NCBI RefSeq assembly: GCF_900618535.1 | Contig: NZ_UYJA01000005.1 | Coordinates: 496,001 to 560,000, forward strand | DNA: 64,000 nt | Reading direction: 5' to 3' | From: Pseudomonas bubulae | GTDB taxonomy: Bacteria; Pseudomonadota; Gammaproteobacteria; Pseudomonadales; Pseudomonadaceae | Shown here: positions 15,756 to 23,497 of the stretch, piece after piece | How positions within the stretch are numbered: the first letter of the stretch is position 1 | Layout of the letters: each line of letters starts with the position of its first letter | The notes under the pieces: model-generated | What the model was told of the DNA's origin: nothing | Seen by the model: only the letters and a program-made list of their open reading frames with translations | Databases searched by the model: none | Position numbers and translations under genes: made by a program

Positions 15756-16873
15756 TGCACAAGTTCTCGCACATCCTGCGCCTTGGCCTTAAAGAACTGA
15801 CCAGCCTGCGCCATGACAGCGTGCTGCTGATGTTCTTGCTCTATGCCTTTACCGTGGCGATTTATATGCCAGCATCGAGCTCGATCATCGGCGTGCACAA
15901 CGCCAGCGTTGCCATCATTGATGAAGACCATAGCCCTCTGTCACGCAAGCTCAGTGAGTCGCTGCTGCCCCCGGAGTTCAAAACCCCACAAGCCTTGCCT
16001 TATGACCAGCTCGATCAGGCCATGGATAACGGCCAATACACCTTTGTGATCAATGTACCGGCCAACTTCCAGGCCGACTTGCTGGCAGGCCGCCAACCCG
16101 GCCTGCAGGTCAACGTCGATGCCACCGCCATGAGTCAGGCCTTTATGGGCGCAGGGTATATCGGGCAGATTTTCCAGCGTGAGCTGCTCAACTATGCCGG
16201 CCAGGGTGACGCAGCGGCGAAAGCCCCGGCCTTGATCTCCAGCCGGGCATTGTTCAACGCCAATCTGGAAGGCGGATGGTTTTTGGCGGTGATACAGATC
16301 GTTAACAACATTACCATCCTGGCCATTGTGCTGACGGGCACCGCGTTGCTGCGCGAGCGCGAACACGGCACCCTCGACCATTTGCTGGTACTGCCGCTGA
16401 CGGCGCTGGAAATCATGCTGGCAAAAATCTGGAGCAACATGCTGGTGGTGGTGCTGTGCACCTGGGTGTCGCTGGAAGTCATCGTGAAATGGGCGCTGGG
16501 CGTGCCACTGTCGGGGTCGCTGACCCTGTTTTTGCTGGTTACCGCGCTGTACCTGTTTGCCAGTACCGCACTGGGGATATTCCTTGCGACCCTGGCCCGC
16601 TCAACACCGCAGTTCGGTTTGCTGGCCATCCCGGTGATCATCCCGATGCTCTTGCTCTCGGGCGGCAGTACGCCGCTGGACAGCATGCCTGTGTGGTTGC
16701 AATGGGTGATGCAGTGCTCGCCGTCGACCCACTTTGTAAGCCTGAGCGCGGCGATACTGTTTCGCGGTGCGGGTGTGAACGTAGTGTGGCCAGACTTGCT
16801 GGCCCTGGCCGGCATCGGCCTGATGTTCTTCGCCATTGCCCTGGCGCGGTTTCGCAAGAGTCTGGCGTCGTAA
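15755..16873 (+). CDS. ABC-2 type permease (YhhJ-like)
   Basis: A 372-residue inner-membrane protein with an N-terminal membrane segment (VLLMFLLYAFTVAIYM), a large periplasmic domain of about 130 residues (IIDEDHSPLSRKLSESLLPPEF region), and a C-terminal bundle of five or six membrane helices. This is the classic ABC-2 permease layout. The start is ATG 15755, overlapping the RbbA-like stop by one base (TGATG), so translation is coupled. It most likely dimerises with the permease half of the preceding gene to form the pore. A REP lies 17 bases after the stop. Substrate unknown. Confidence 0.9.
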   Translation: MHKFSHILRLGLKELTSLRHDSVLLMFLLYAFTVAIYMPASSSIIGVHNASVAIIDEDHSPLSRKLSESLLPPEFKTPQALPYDQLDQAMDNGQYTFVINVPANFQADLLAGRQPGLQVNVDATAMSQAFMGAGYIGQIFQRELLNYAGQGDAAAKAPALISSRALFNANLEGGWFLAVIQIVNNITILAIVLTGTALLREREHGTLDHLLVLPLTALEIMLAKIWSNMLVVVLCTWVSLEVIVKWALGVPLSGSLTLFLLVTALYLFASTALGIFLATLARSTPQFGLLAIPVIIPMLLLSGGSTPLDSMPVWLQWVMQCSPSTHFVSLSAAILFRGAGVNVVWPDLLALAGIGLMFFAIALARFRKSLAS

Positions 16874-16889
16874 CCACGGGCACGGGTTA

Positions 16890-16976
16890 TGTGGGAGCGG
16901 GCTTGCTCGCGACAGCTTCACCTCGACGCACCTGAAGCACCGAGGCGCTTGCATCGCGAGCAGGCCTGCTCCCACA
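16890..16976. repeat. REP pair (hybrid arms)
   Basis: The left arm TGTGGGAGCGGGCTTGCTCG begins at 16890; the right arm GCGAGCAGGCCTGCTCCCACA ends at 16976. The arms are not perfect partners in the middle (GGGCTTG against CAGGCCTG), so this looks like two REP variants placed head to head. It lies between the exporter operon and the convergent FliL-like gene. Confidence 0.85.
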
Positions 16977-17002
16977 CAAAGGCCAAGCCCGTAGCTGCGC
17001 CT

Positions 17003-17422
17003 TTACTGAACGATCAAATTGTTGAACAACAGATCGTCCACCATCGGCTTGCCGGTTTCATCGCTCATCACCTGCCGGATCTGCTTCAAGGCTTCCTGGC
17101 GCAGCTTCTCCTTGGCCTCGACACTGCCCAGGGTTTCGCTGGTCTGCTGGGTAAACAACCCCACCAGTTGATTACGAATCAACGGGTCATTGGCTTTGAC
17201 CGCCCTGGCTGCATCGGCACCCGTCACGCGCAAGGAAATATCAGCCTTGTACACCTTGAGCCTGGAACTGCCATCCAGACCGTAGTTACCCACAAATGGC
17301 GGGCTAAGACTGATGTAGCTGACCTTGTCGCCACCTTCCTGCGCCTCTTCCCCGACCGCCGCCATCGGCAAAGCCAGGGCCAGCATCAACATGATCCACG
17401 CTTTCACAATTCGCTCCTTCAT
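17003..17422 (-). CDS. FliL-like secreted protein
   Basis: A 139-residue protein with a cleavable-looking signal (WIMLMLALALPMAAVGEEA) and then the FliL-family beta/alpha domain: YISLSPPFVGNY near residue 36, a strand with LKVYKADISLRVTG, and a helical end KEKLRQEALKQIRQVM. True FliL is anchored in the inner membrane beside the flagellar stator; this paralogue seems secreted to the periplasm and is outside any flagellar operon. The start at 17422 is chosen because it begins directly at the signal peptide. It is probably co-transcribed with the hypothetical gene 47 bases upstream. A role in motility is only inferred from the family name. Confidence 0.8.
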   Translation of the reverse strand: MKERIVKAWIMLMLALALPMAAVGEEAQEGGDKVSYISLSPPFVGNYGLDGSSRLKVYKADISLRVTGADAARAVKANDPLIRNQLVGLFTQQTSETLGSVEAKEKLRQEALKQIRQVMSDETGKPMVDDLLFNNLIVQ

Positions 17423-17469
17423 TCGGTGTGGAGGCAAGCATACGGGGCTGCTTGAGGGCCTATCTAGCG

Positions 17470-17841
17470 TTATCGGCCAGCGGGTGACTTACTTGTGCCT
17501 GTGGTTGCCATCAGCAGTTTCTGAACGCTCGCGGGCAACATGTCCACAAATGGACGACTGCCTATGCGCCGGCAGGTCTTGACCACCTTTTCCACATCCC
17601 TCGATAGCTCGTACATGGCAGTCGATAGCTGGTCGCGTGAATACAGCCCGTCCTCAAACCCTTCAATCAACCGGTTGCGGGTTTGCCTGAACAGCGTCAA
17701 CTCAGCCAGAGGCAGGTCGACCCCGCGACGAATATAGCCCCTGATTTCCCGGTTTAACTTCAGGCAGGTGAAACTGTTGATATCTGGCGCAGGTTCGCCA
17801 GCCCACGCAGTAAACGCCACAAACCCCAGCACAAGCTTCAT
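17470..17841 (-). CDS. Hypothetical secreted protein, 123 residues
   Basis: From ATG 17841, which has GGGGGAAGG just upstream, the frame encodes a short signal peptide (MKLVLGFVAFTAWAGEP) and a mature, mainly helical, basic domain with CLKLNREIRGYIRRGVDLP and a second Cys in VVKTCRRIGSRP. The two cysteines could form a disulfide in the periplasm. I do not recognise a family. It is followed by the FliL-like gene on the same strand, so the two secreted proteins may act together. Confidence 0.7.
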   Translation of the reverse strand: MKLVLGFVAFTAWAGEPAPDINSFTCLKLNREIRGYIRRGVDLPLAELTLFRQTRNRLIEGFEDGLYSRDQLSTAMYELSRDVEKVVKTCRRIGSRPFVDMLPASVQKLLMATTGTSKSPAGR

Positions 17842-18200
17842 AGCCTTCCCCCGGCGGCGCACCCCCATAGGGCTGCAAAGGGGAAATTCTATTGATGTGC
17901 AGGCCAATAGCTCAGTCCTGGAGCTCCGATTCCAGCGTGGGATTGCTCCTATTGAACTTGCATTTAAACCCTACGAAAACATTTGTTGCCGCTGTATTCG
18001 CCGAGCCTGTGGATAGTTTTCAGATAGACCCGAGCAGCGAAGCCAGCCTGTATGGGGTTTTATACCCAAGCGACATGTTCATAAGCGAAAATCGCATGTG
18101 GGATTTTTCCTTCAGCTCTAAAGGGCAAGGCCTGTCATTTTCAGTAACGAAAATGTAACGTTCGGCACCGCCGATATAACAAGAAATTTGGAGCTCTTGA
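17842..18200. other. Intergenic region between divergent hypothetical gene and glpT
   Basis: A 359-base gap with no convincing gene; one 88-codon plus-strand frame lacks any family feature or good start. It is AT-richer than its flanks and must contain the divergent promoters of the secreted hypothetical gene and glpT. Near 18148 the stretch AACGAAAATGTAACGTTCG has CGAA/TTCG inverted elements that loosely recall GlpR half-sites, but the match is weak. Confidence 0.55.
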
Positions 18201-19556
18201 ATGTTTGCTTTTTTCCGACCTGCCGTACACCAGGCGCCTCTGCCTGAAGAAAAAATAGACAGCACTTACCGACGACTTCGCTGGCAAATCTTTGCCGGTA
18301 TCTTTTTTGGCTATGCGGGTTACTACCTGCTGCGCAAAAACTTCTCTCTGGCCATGCCCTACTTGATCGATGAGGGCTACACCCGAGGTCAACTGGGTGT
18401 AGCAATGTCAGCGATTGCCATTGCCTACGGCTTATCCAAGTTCCTCATGGGGCTGGTGTCCGACCGCTCTAACCCGCGCTTCTTTTTACCCTTTGGCTTG
18501 ATGATCTCAGCGGGAGTGATGTTCATTTTCGGTTTCGCACCTTGGGCAACATCCAGCGTGACCATGATGTTCATTTTGCTGTTTATCAACGGCTGGGCGC
18601 AGGGCATGGGTTGGCCTCCCAGTGGCCGTACCATGGTGCACTGGTGGTCGCAGAAGGAACGCGGCGGTGTGGTATCGGTGTGGAACGTGGCCCACAACGT
18701 GGGCGGTGGTCTGATCGGCCCGCTGTTTTTACTGGGTATGGCCTGGTTCAACGACTGGCACGCGGCCTTCTATGTGCCTGCCACGGTGGCGCTGCTGGTG
18801 GCGCTGTTTGCGTTTGTCACCATGCGCGACACCCCACAGTCCGTTGGTTTGCCGCCGATCGAGCAGTACAAGAATGATTACCCGGCGGGTTACGACGCCA
18901 GCCATGAAGACGAATTCAGCGCCAAAGAGATCTTCGTCAAATACGTGCTGCGTAACAAAATGCTCTGGTATATCGCCCTGGCCAACGTGTTCGTCTACCT
19001 GCTGCGCTACGGCGTGCTGGACTGGGCGCCGACCTATCTGAAGGAAGCCAAGCACTTCACGGTGGACACCACCTCGTGGGCTTACTTCTTCTACGAGTGG
19101 GCGGGAATTCCGGGCACGCTGCTGTGCGGCTGGATGTCGGACAAGATTTTCCGCGGCAATCGCGGGCTGACCGGCATTGTCTTTATGTCGCTGGTGACCG
19201 TCGCAACCCTGGTTTACTGGCTTAACCCGCCAGGCAACCCGACCGTGGACATGATCGCGCTGTTTTCAATCGGCTTTCTGATTTACGGGCCGGTAATGCT
19301 GATCGGTTTGCAGGCACTGGAACTGGCACCGAAGAAAGCCGCAGGTACTGCCGCAGGCTTTACAGGGCTGTTCGGCTACCTGGGTGGCTCGGTGGCGGCC
19401 AGTGCGGCCATGGGCTATCTGGTTGACCACTTCGGTTGGGATGGCGGCTTTGTGCTGCTGATCAGCGCGTGCCTGCTGGCCATCGCATTCATGATCCCGA
19501 CGCTGCGCCACAAGAACCAGGCCAGCGAAGAACGTGCGATAACCGCTCCCGCTTAA
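18201..19556 (+). CDS. glpT: Glycerol-3-phosphate transporter
   Basis: A 451-residue major facilitator superfamily antiporter that exchanges external glycerol-3-phosphate for internal phosphate; it also admits fosfomycin. It has twelve membrane segments and typical GlpT motifs: GYYLLRKNFSLAMPYL near residues 40-55 (containing the substrate-binding Arg of the first half), INGWAQGMGWPPSGRTMVHW in the middle, and a second substrate Arg region around AWFNDWHAAF and GVLDWAPTYL. The start has TTGGAGC upstream. It ends convergent with the ChaC-like gene, the stop codons overlapping by four bases. In pseudomonads glpT is usually controlled by the GlpR repressor encoded elsewhere. Confidence 0.95.
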   Translation: MFAFFRPAVHQAPLPEEKIDSTYRRLRWQIFAGIFFGYAGYYLLRKNFSLAMPYLIDEGYTRGQLGVAMSAIAIAYGLSKFLMGLVSDRSNPRFFLPFGLMISAGVMFIFGFAPWATSSVTMMFILLFINGWAQGMGWPPSGRTMVHWWSQKERGGVVSVWNVAHNVGGGLIGPLFLLGMAWFNDWHAAFYVPATVALLVALFAFVTMRDTPQSVGLPPIEQYKNDYPAGYDASHEDEFSAKEIFVKYVLRNKMLWYIALANVFVYLLRYGVLDWAPTYLKEAKHFTVDTTSWAYFFYEWAGIPGTLLCGWMSDKIFRGNRGLTGIVFMSLVTVATLVYWLNPPGNPTVDMIALFSIGFLIYGPVMLIGLQALELAPKKAAGTAAGFTGLFGYLGGSVAASAAMGYLVDHFGWDGGFVLLISACLLAIAFMIPTLRHKNQASEERAITAPA

Positions 19557-20200
19557 GGCGCAATCGGTACGCAGCGCTTGAGCCGCGCCTCCAGGTTTCG
19601 ATCTGGCATGGCGTGGCTGCGCAGGGCACTTACGGTCTGCTCGACATAATCGCGAGTAGTGCCGTAGCGCCCGCTGGCGTTGGCCAACACCTGGCTCAAC
19701 ACGTCATCCGGCAGGTTGCCCGCATAGCTGGGCAAATGCCGCTCCAGCACAAAGCCCAGGGCCTGCACCTGGCTGCCATCGTCCAGTCTGCACGTCAGCC
19801 AGTGCGGGCGATACGAGGGCACCGGCATTTCGCGAAGCCACAAGGCATGCAGTGAGGCGTCCAGGTTTTCTTCTGGCAAGCGATAGGCAAAGCCACTGCA
19901 CGATCCCCCTCGATCCAGACCAAAAACCAGACCTGGCCACTGCGGTGTGCCGCGATGCTCGTGAGACCACAGATACAGCCCGCGATGGTAGCCATGCACC
20001 CGCCCACGCACGCGCTCGACCGCCGTGCACTCAGGGCGCCAGATCAATGAACCATAAGCAAATAACCAGACCGGCCCGCCCTGATGGCGCGCCATGGTGC
20101 TGTGCACGGAGTTGAGCAGTTGCTCTGGAGTCAACGGTGCCCCGAGATCAAGCTGCGGGGGGTAGATCGAGTTTAAACCAGCAGATTCAATAACAGTCAT
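19553..20200 (-). CDS. ChaC-like gamma-glutamylcyclotransferase
   Basis: A 215-residue member of the ChaC family, which cleaves glutathione to 5-oxoproline and Cys-Gly in the cytoplasm. The substrate-binding loop FAYGSLIW (residues 48-54) and the catalytic glutamate in LREMPVPSY (Glu124) are both present, as is GYHRGLYLWSHEHRGTP. The N-terminal ~40 residues are variable. It is convergent with glpT, with a TTAA overlap of the two stops, and monocistronic. In other bacteria ChaC lies near a calcium antiporter; no such gene is here. Confidence 0.87.
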   Translation of the reverse strand: MTVIESAGLNSIYPPQLDLGAPLTPEQLLNSVHSTMARHQGGPVWLFAYGSLIWRPECTAVERVRGRVHGYHRGLYLWSHEHRGTPQWPGLVFGLDRGGSCSGFAYRLPEENLDASLHALWLREMPVPSYRPHWLTCRLDDGSQVQALGFVLERHLPSYAGNLPDDVLSQVLANASGRYGTTRDYVEQTVSALRSHAMPDRNLEARLKRCVPIAP

Positions 20201-20514
20201 AACGGGGAAATGGATCCTGCAAACATGACGTAACAGAAACTAATCCACCAATCTTATATCACTGCACACTCAATGATCTGACCAACCGGACAGGCTGCTG
20301 ACAGGCGCGAAACAGGATAATCAAGCCAGCGACTCAAACCAGGCGAGAATCGGTTACGCGCCAAATAAGCACAAACACCCAATAAGAAAAAGAAAATTCC
20401 TACAAGCATATATGACATTGCTTAGGTACTGCCTACACCAATTAAAACAGGATAGGTACCTCTGGATAGCTGTGCACCCTACGCACACTTCAAATAACCA
20501 CCAGAAGGTGCAAA
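20201..20514. other. AT-rich intergenic region upstream of the pagP-like gene
   Basis: A 314-base gap holding the promoters of the divergent ChaC-like and PagP-like genes. It is visibly AT-richer than the surrounding genes. An octamer TAGGTACY occurs at 20423-20430 and again at 20453-20460, 30 bases apart (about three helical turns), which could be a direct-repeat activator site. No gene was found. Confidence 0.5.
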
Positions 20515-20997
20515 ATGCGAAAAAAAGTTCTCTGCTACTGTTTACCGATACTTGCATACGCCAGCACAACCCTGGCGCAAGACAATACAACACAGGACGA
20601 CAAAGGGTTCTGGTATCTGCAAACCAGCGTGTATACCCGGCACTTTTCACCTGACTCCAAGCACAACAACAATCAGGACTTGATTGGCATTGAACGCAAT
20701 GAAGATTCGGGGCTGGTCTATGGAGTGGCCACCTTTCGCAACTCATTCAGCCAGCGATCGTTTTACACCTACGCGGGCAAACGCTTTGATAGCGACACTT
20801 ATCCTGTTTACTTGAAGTTGACGGGCGGCCTGCTGCAAGGTTACCGCGGCGAGTACAAGAACAAGATTCCCCTCAATCGCTTCGGCATTGCGCCGGTGAT
20901 CATTCCCTCAGTCGGCGCCCACTACCGCCCGGTAGCCGCCGAGCTGGTGTTGCTCGGCTTCAATGCCGCCATGATTACCACTGGCGTGCGGTTTTAA
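20515..20997 (+). CDS. PagP-like outer-membrane lipid A palmitoyltransferase
   Basis: A 160-residue protein with a signal peptide (LCYCLPILAYASTTLAQ) and alternating hydrophobic strands ending in VRF, as expected of a small outer-membrane beta barrel. Features that match PagP are a His in the first strand (YTRHF, His43), FRNSF (Asn76-Ser77) at the place of the E. coli Asp-Ser pair, YAGKRF after it, and the Pro-containing IPLNRFGIAPVIIPSVG. PagP moves palmitate from phospholipid to lipid A in the outer leaflet. Asp is replaced by Asn here; the Pseudomonas-type enzyme is divergent, so this may be normal. It is sometimes mis-annotated as a glycerol-3-phosphate transporter because of nearby glpT. 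Confidence 0.68.
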   Translation: MRKKVLCYCLPILAYASTTLAQDNTTQDDKGFWYLQTSVYTRHFSPDSKHNNNQDLIGIERNEDSGLVYGVATFRNSFSQRSFYTYAGKRFDSDTYPVYLKLTGGLLQGYRGEYKNKIPLNRFGIAPVIIPSVGAHYRPVAAELVLLGFNAAMITTGVRF

Positions 20998-21965
20998 GGG
21001 CGTGGGCAGTAGGCAAACACGTCGGCACGCATCTGGTGCGCGTCCATGCCGGCAGCTACCAACGCGTCGAGAGTACCGTAGATCATCGCTGGCGAACCGC
21101 TGGCATATACATGCACACTGGCCAGATCGCTGATGTCTTCGCACACGGCTTCATGCAGCATGCCGCAGCGCCCTTCCCAACCACACAAATCACTCACTAC
21201 CTTATGCAGGAACAGGTTGGGGGTTTTCTCCCATTCAGCCCATTCATCCAGGGTGTAGAAGTCTTCCGGGCGACGCACGCCCCAGTACAAATGCACCGGA
21301 TGCTTGAAACCCTTGGCACGGCAATGTTCGATCAGGCTGTGCATTTGCGCCATGCCGGTGCCCGCCGCGATCAGCACCAACGGCCCGTCCGGCAATTCAG
21401 ACAAGTGCGTGTCACCAAACGGCAGCTCCAGGCGAACCATCCTGTTGCGCTGCAACTGCTCGATCAGCTTGCGGGCGCTGTCTTCACGCACCAGTACATG
21501 CAACTCCAGGTCGCGCCCCGAGTGCGGTGCGCTGGCCAGCGAGAATGCCGACTTGTCACCGTTTTCACGCTCCAGCATCACGTATTGCCCGGCGTGATAA
21601 CGCGGCGGCTTGCCCGCAGGTGCGCGCAAGCGCACCCGCCACACATCGCCCCCCATATCGACACACTCGGTCAACTGACACGCCAGGCTACGCACCGGTA
21701 ATTCTCCCAACGCAAGCACGCCATCCCACAACACCACACAGTCTTCAAGCGGGGCCGCCAGGCAGGTATAAAACTCGCCATGATCACGCACGTCTCCCGC
21801 CTGCTCGACCTGGCCTTCAACCAGCAAGGCCGCACACACGTGGCAATTACCATTGCGACAGCTCTGCGGGCATTCATAGCCCAGACGCTGCGCCGCATCC
21901 AGAATTCGCTCGCCAGGCAAGGTTTCCAGTACCGCACCTGAAGGCTGCAAGGTTACACGCATCAA
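20994..21965 (-). CDS. Ferredoxin-NAD(P)H flavin reductase-like protein (CDP-6-deoxy-3,4-glucoseen reductase family)
   Basis: A 323-residue electron transfer protein in three parts: an N-terminal plant-type 2Fe-2S ferredoxin domain (Cys36, Cys41, Cys44, Cys68, with SCRNGNCHVC), an FAD-binding barrel (YHAGQYVML and FSLASAP near 138-160) and an NAD(P)H domain (LIAAGTGMAQM). The common annotation is from the AscD/RfbI sugar reductases, but here its ATG overlaps the ubiD stop by four bases, paralleling the ubiD-fre pair of E. coli. Supplying electrons or reduced flavin for the UbiX/UbiD step is therefore the more likely job. It is convergent with the PagP-like gene, the ends overlapping by four bases. 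Confidence 0.85.
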   Translation of the reverse strand: MMRVTLQPSGAVLETLPGERILDAAQRLGYECPQSCRNGNCHVCAALLVEGQVEQAGDVRDHGEFYTCLAAPLEDCVVLWDGVLALGELPVRSLACQLTECVDMGGDVWRVRLRAPAGKPPRYHAGQYVMLERENGDKSAFSLASAPHSGRDLELHVLVREDSARKLIEQLQRNRMVRLELPFGDTHLSELPDGPLVLIAAGTGMAQMHSLIEHCRAKGFKHPVHLYWGVRRPEDFYTLDEWAEWEKTPNLFLHKVVSDLCGWEGRCGMLHEAVCEDISDLASVHVYASGSPAMIYGTLDALVAAGMDAHQMRADVFAYCPRP

Positions 21966-23428
21966 TCTATTCCTAATTGATTCCAGATGTCATCGATCCG
22001 GCGAGTGACCGCCTCATCCTTGACGATGACCCGACCCCATTCACGGGTGGTTTCACCCGGCCATTTGTTGGTTGCATCCAGGCCCATCTTCGAACCCAGG
22101 CCGGAAACCGGTGAGGCAAAGTCGAGATAGTCGATTGGCGTGTTGTCGATCATTACCGTGTCGCGCTTGGGGTCCATACGCGTGGTAATGGCCCAGATGA
22201 CGTCGTTCCAGTCGCGGGCATTGATGTCGTCGTCAGTCACGATAACGAATTTGGTGTACATGAACTGGCGCAAAAACGACCACACACCCAGCATTACGCG
22301 CTTGGCGTGCCCCGGATACTGCTTTTTCATGGTCACGATGGCCATGCGGTACGAGCAGCCTTCGGGCGGCAAGTAGAAGTCGGTGATTTCAGGGAACTGC
22401 TTTTGCAGGATCGGTACAAACACTTCGTTGAGCGCCACGCCCAAAATTGCAGGCTCATCCGGTGGACGGCCGGTGTAGGTGCTGTGATAGATCGGTTTGA
22501 CCCGATGAGTGATGCGCTCGACAGTAAACACCGGGAAGCTGTCCACTTCGTTGTAGTAACCGGTGTGGTCGCCGTACGGGCCTTCGGGCGCCATCTCGCC
22601 AGGGTGGATCACGCCTTCAAGGATGATCTCGGCAGTGGCCGGCACTTGCAGGTCGTTGCCGCGGCACTTCACCAGTTCGGTACGATTGCCCCGCAGCAAG
22701 CCGGCAAAAGCGTATTCCGACAGGCTGTCGGGCACCGGGGTCACGGCGCCAAGAATGGTCGCCGGGTCTGCGCCCAGGGCCACGGATACCGGGAATGGCT
22801 GGCCGGGGTGTTTTTCGCACCAGTCACGGTAGTCCAGTGCACCGCCTCGGTGGCTCAACCAGCGCATGATGACCTTGTTGCGGCCAATCACCTGCTGACG
22901 ATAGATACCGAGATTCTGCCGGTCCTTGTTAGGGCCTTTGGTCACGGTCAGGCCCCAGGTAATCAGGGGCGCCACGTCGCCAGGCCAGCAATGCTGCACC
23001 GGCAGCATGGCGAGGTCTACGTCATCTCCCTCAATGACCACTTCCTGGCACACCGCGTCCTTGACGACTTTCGGCGCCATGGCAATGATCTTGCGGAAGA
23101 TCGGCAACTTGGACCACGCATCCTTCAGACCTTTAGGCGGTTCGGGCTCCTTGAGGAACGCCAGCAGCTTGCCGATTTCCCGCAGCTCGCTGACAGACTC
23201 GGCGCCCATGCCCATTGCCACGCGCTCTGGCGTGCCGAACAAATTGCCGAGCACCGGAATCGTGTGGCCAGTCGGGTTTTCGAACAGCAAAGCCGGGCCT
23301 TTGGCACGCAGCGTGCGGTCGCAGATTTCAGTCATCTCCAGGACTGGAGAAACGGGAATCTGGATGCGTTTCAATTCTCCGCGCTGCTCTAGCTGCTGCA
23401 CGAAATCCCGAAGATCCTTGAATTTCAT
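21962..23428 (-). CDS. ubiD: 4-hydroxy-3-polyprenylbenzoate decarboxylase
   Basis: UbiD decarboxylates 3-polyprenyl-4-hydroxybenzoate in ubiquinone synthesis using prenylated FMN made by UbiX. The product from ATG 23428 is 488 residues, the usual length. Motifs include MKFKDLRDFVQQLEQ at the start, the region NLGIYRQQVIGRNK with the SHRGGALDY loop, and EGPYGDHTGYYNE, which holds the catalytic glutamate region of the family. It is a plain single-copy core gene. The ferredoxin-flavin reductase gene is coupled downstream; the O-acyltransferase gene ends 69 bases upstream on the same strand. Confidence 0.97.
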   Translation of the reverse strand: MKFKDLRDFVQQLEQRGELKRIQIPVSPVLEMTEICDRTLRAKGPALLFENPTGHTIPVLGNLFGTPERVAMGMGAESVSELREIGKLLAFLKEPEPPKGLKDAWSKLPIFRKIIAMAPKVVKDAVCQEVVIEGDDVDLAMLPVQHCWPGDVAPLITWGLTVTKGPNKDRQNLGIYRQQVIGRNKVIMRWLSHRGGALDYRDWCEKHPGQPFPVSVALGADPATILGAVTPVPDSLSEYAFAGLLRGNRTELVKCRGNDLQVPATAEIILEGVIHPGEMAPEGPYGDHTGYYNEVDSFPVFTVERITHRVKPIYHSTYTGRPPDEPAILGVALNEVFVPILQKQFPEITDFYLPPEGCSYRMAIVTMKKQYPGHAKRVMLGVWSFLRQFMYTKFVIVTDDDINARDWNDVIWAITTRMDPKRDTVMIDNTPIDYLDFASPVSGLGSKMGLDATNKWPGETTREWGRVIVKDEAVTRRIDDIWNQLGID

Positions 23429-23497
23429 TGACGGTGGCACCCCTAAAATAGGCGTACATCCTACCTGCTATGCCGGCCGCTGGCAGCTTATCGCTGC

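Noticed and set aside
17892..18158. 88-codon plus-strand frame upstream of glpT
   Set aside because: No family feature, poor start context, and it lies where the divergent promoters must be.
18140..18170. Possible GlpR operator before glpT
   Set aside because: CGAA and TTCG elements are present but the spacing and flanks do not give a convincing palindrome.
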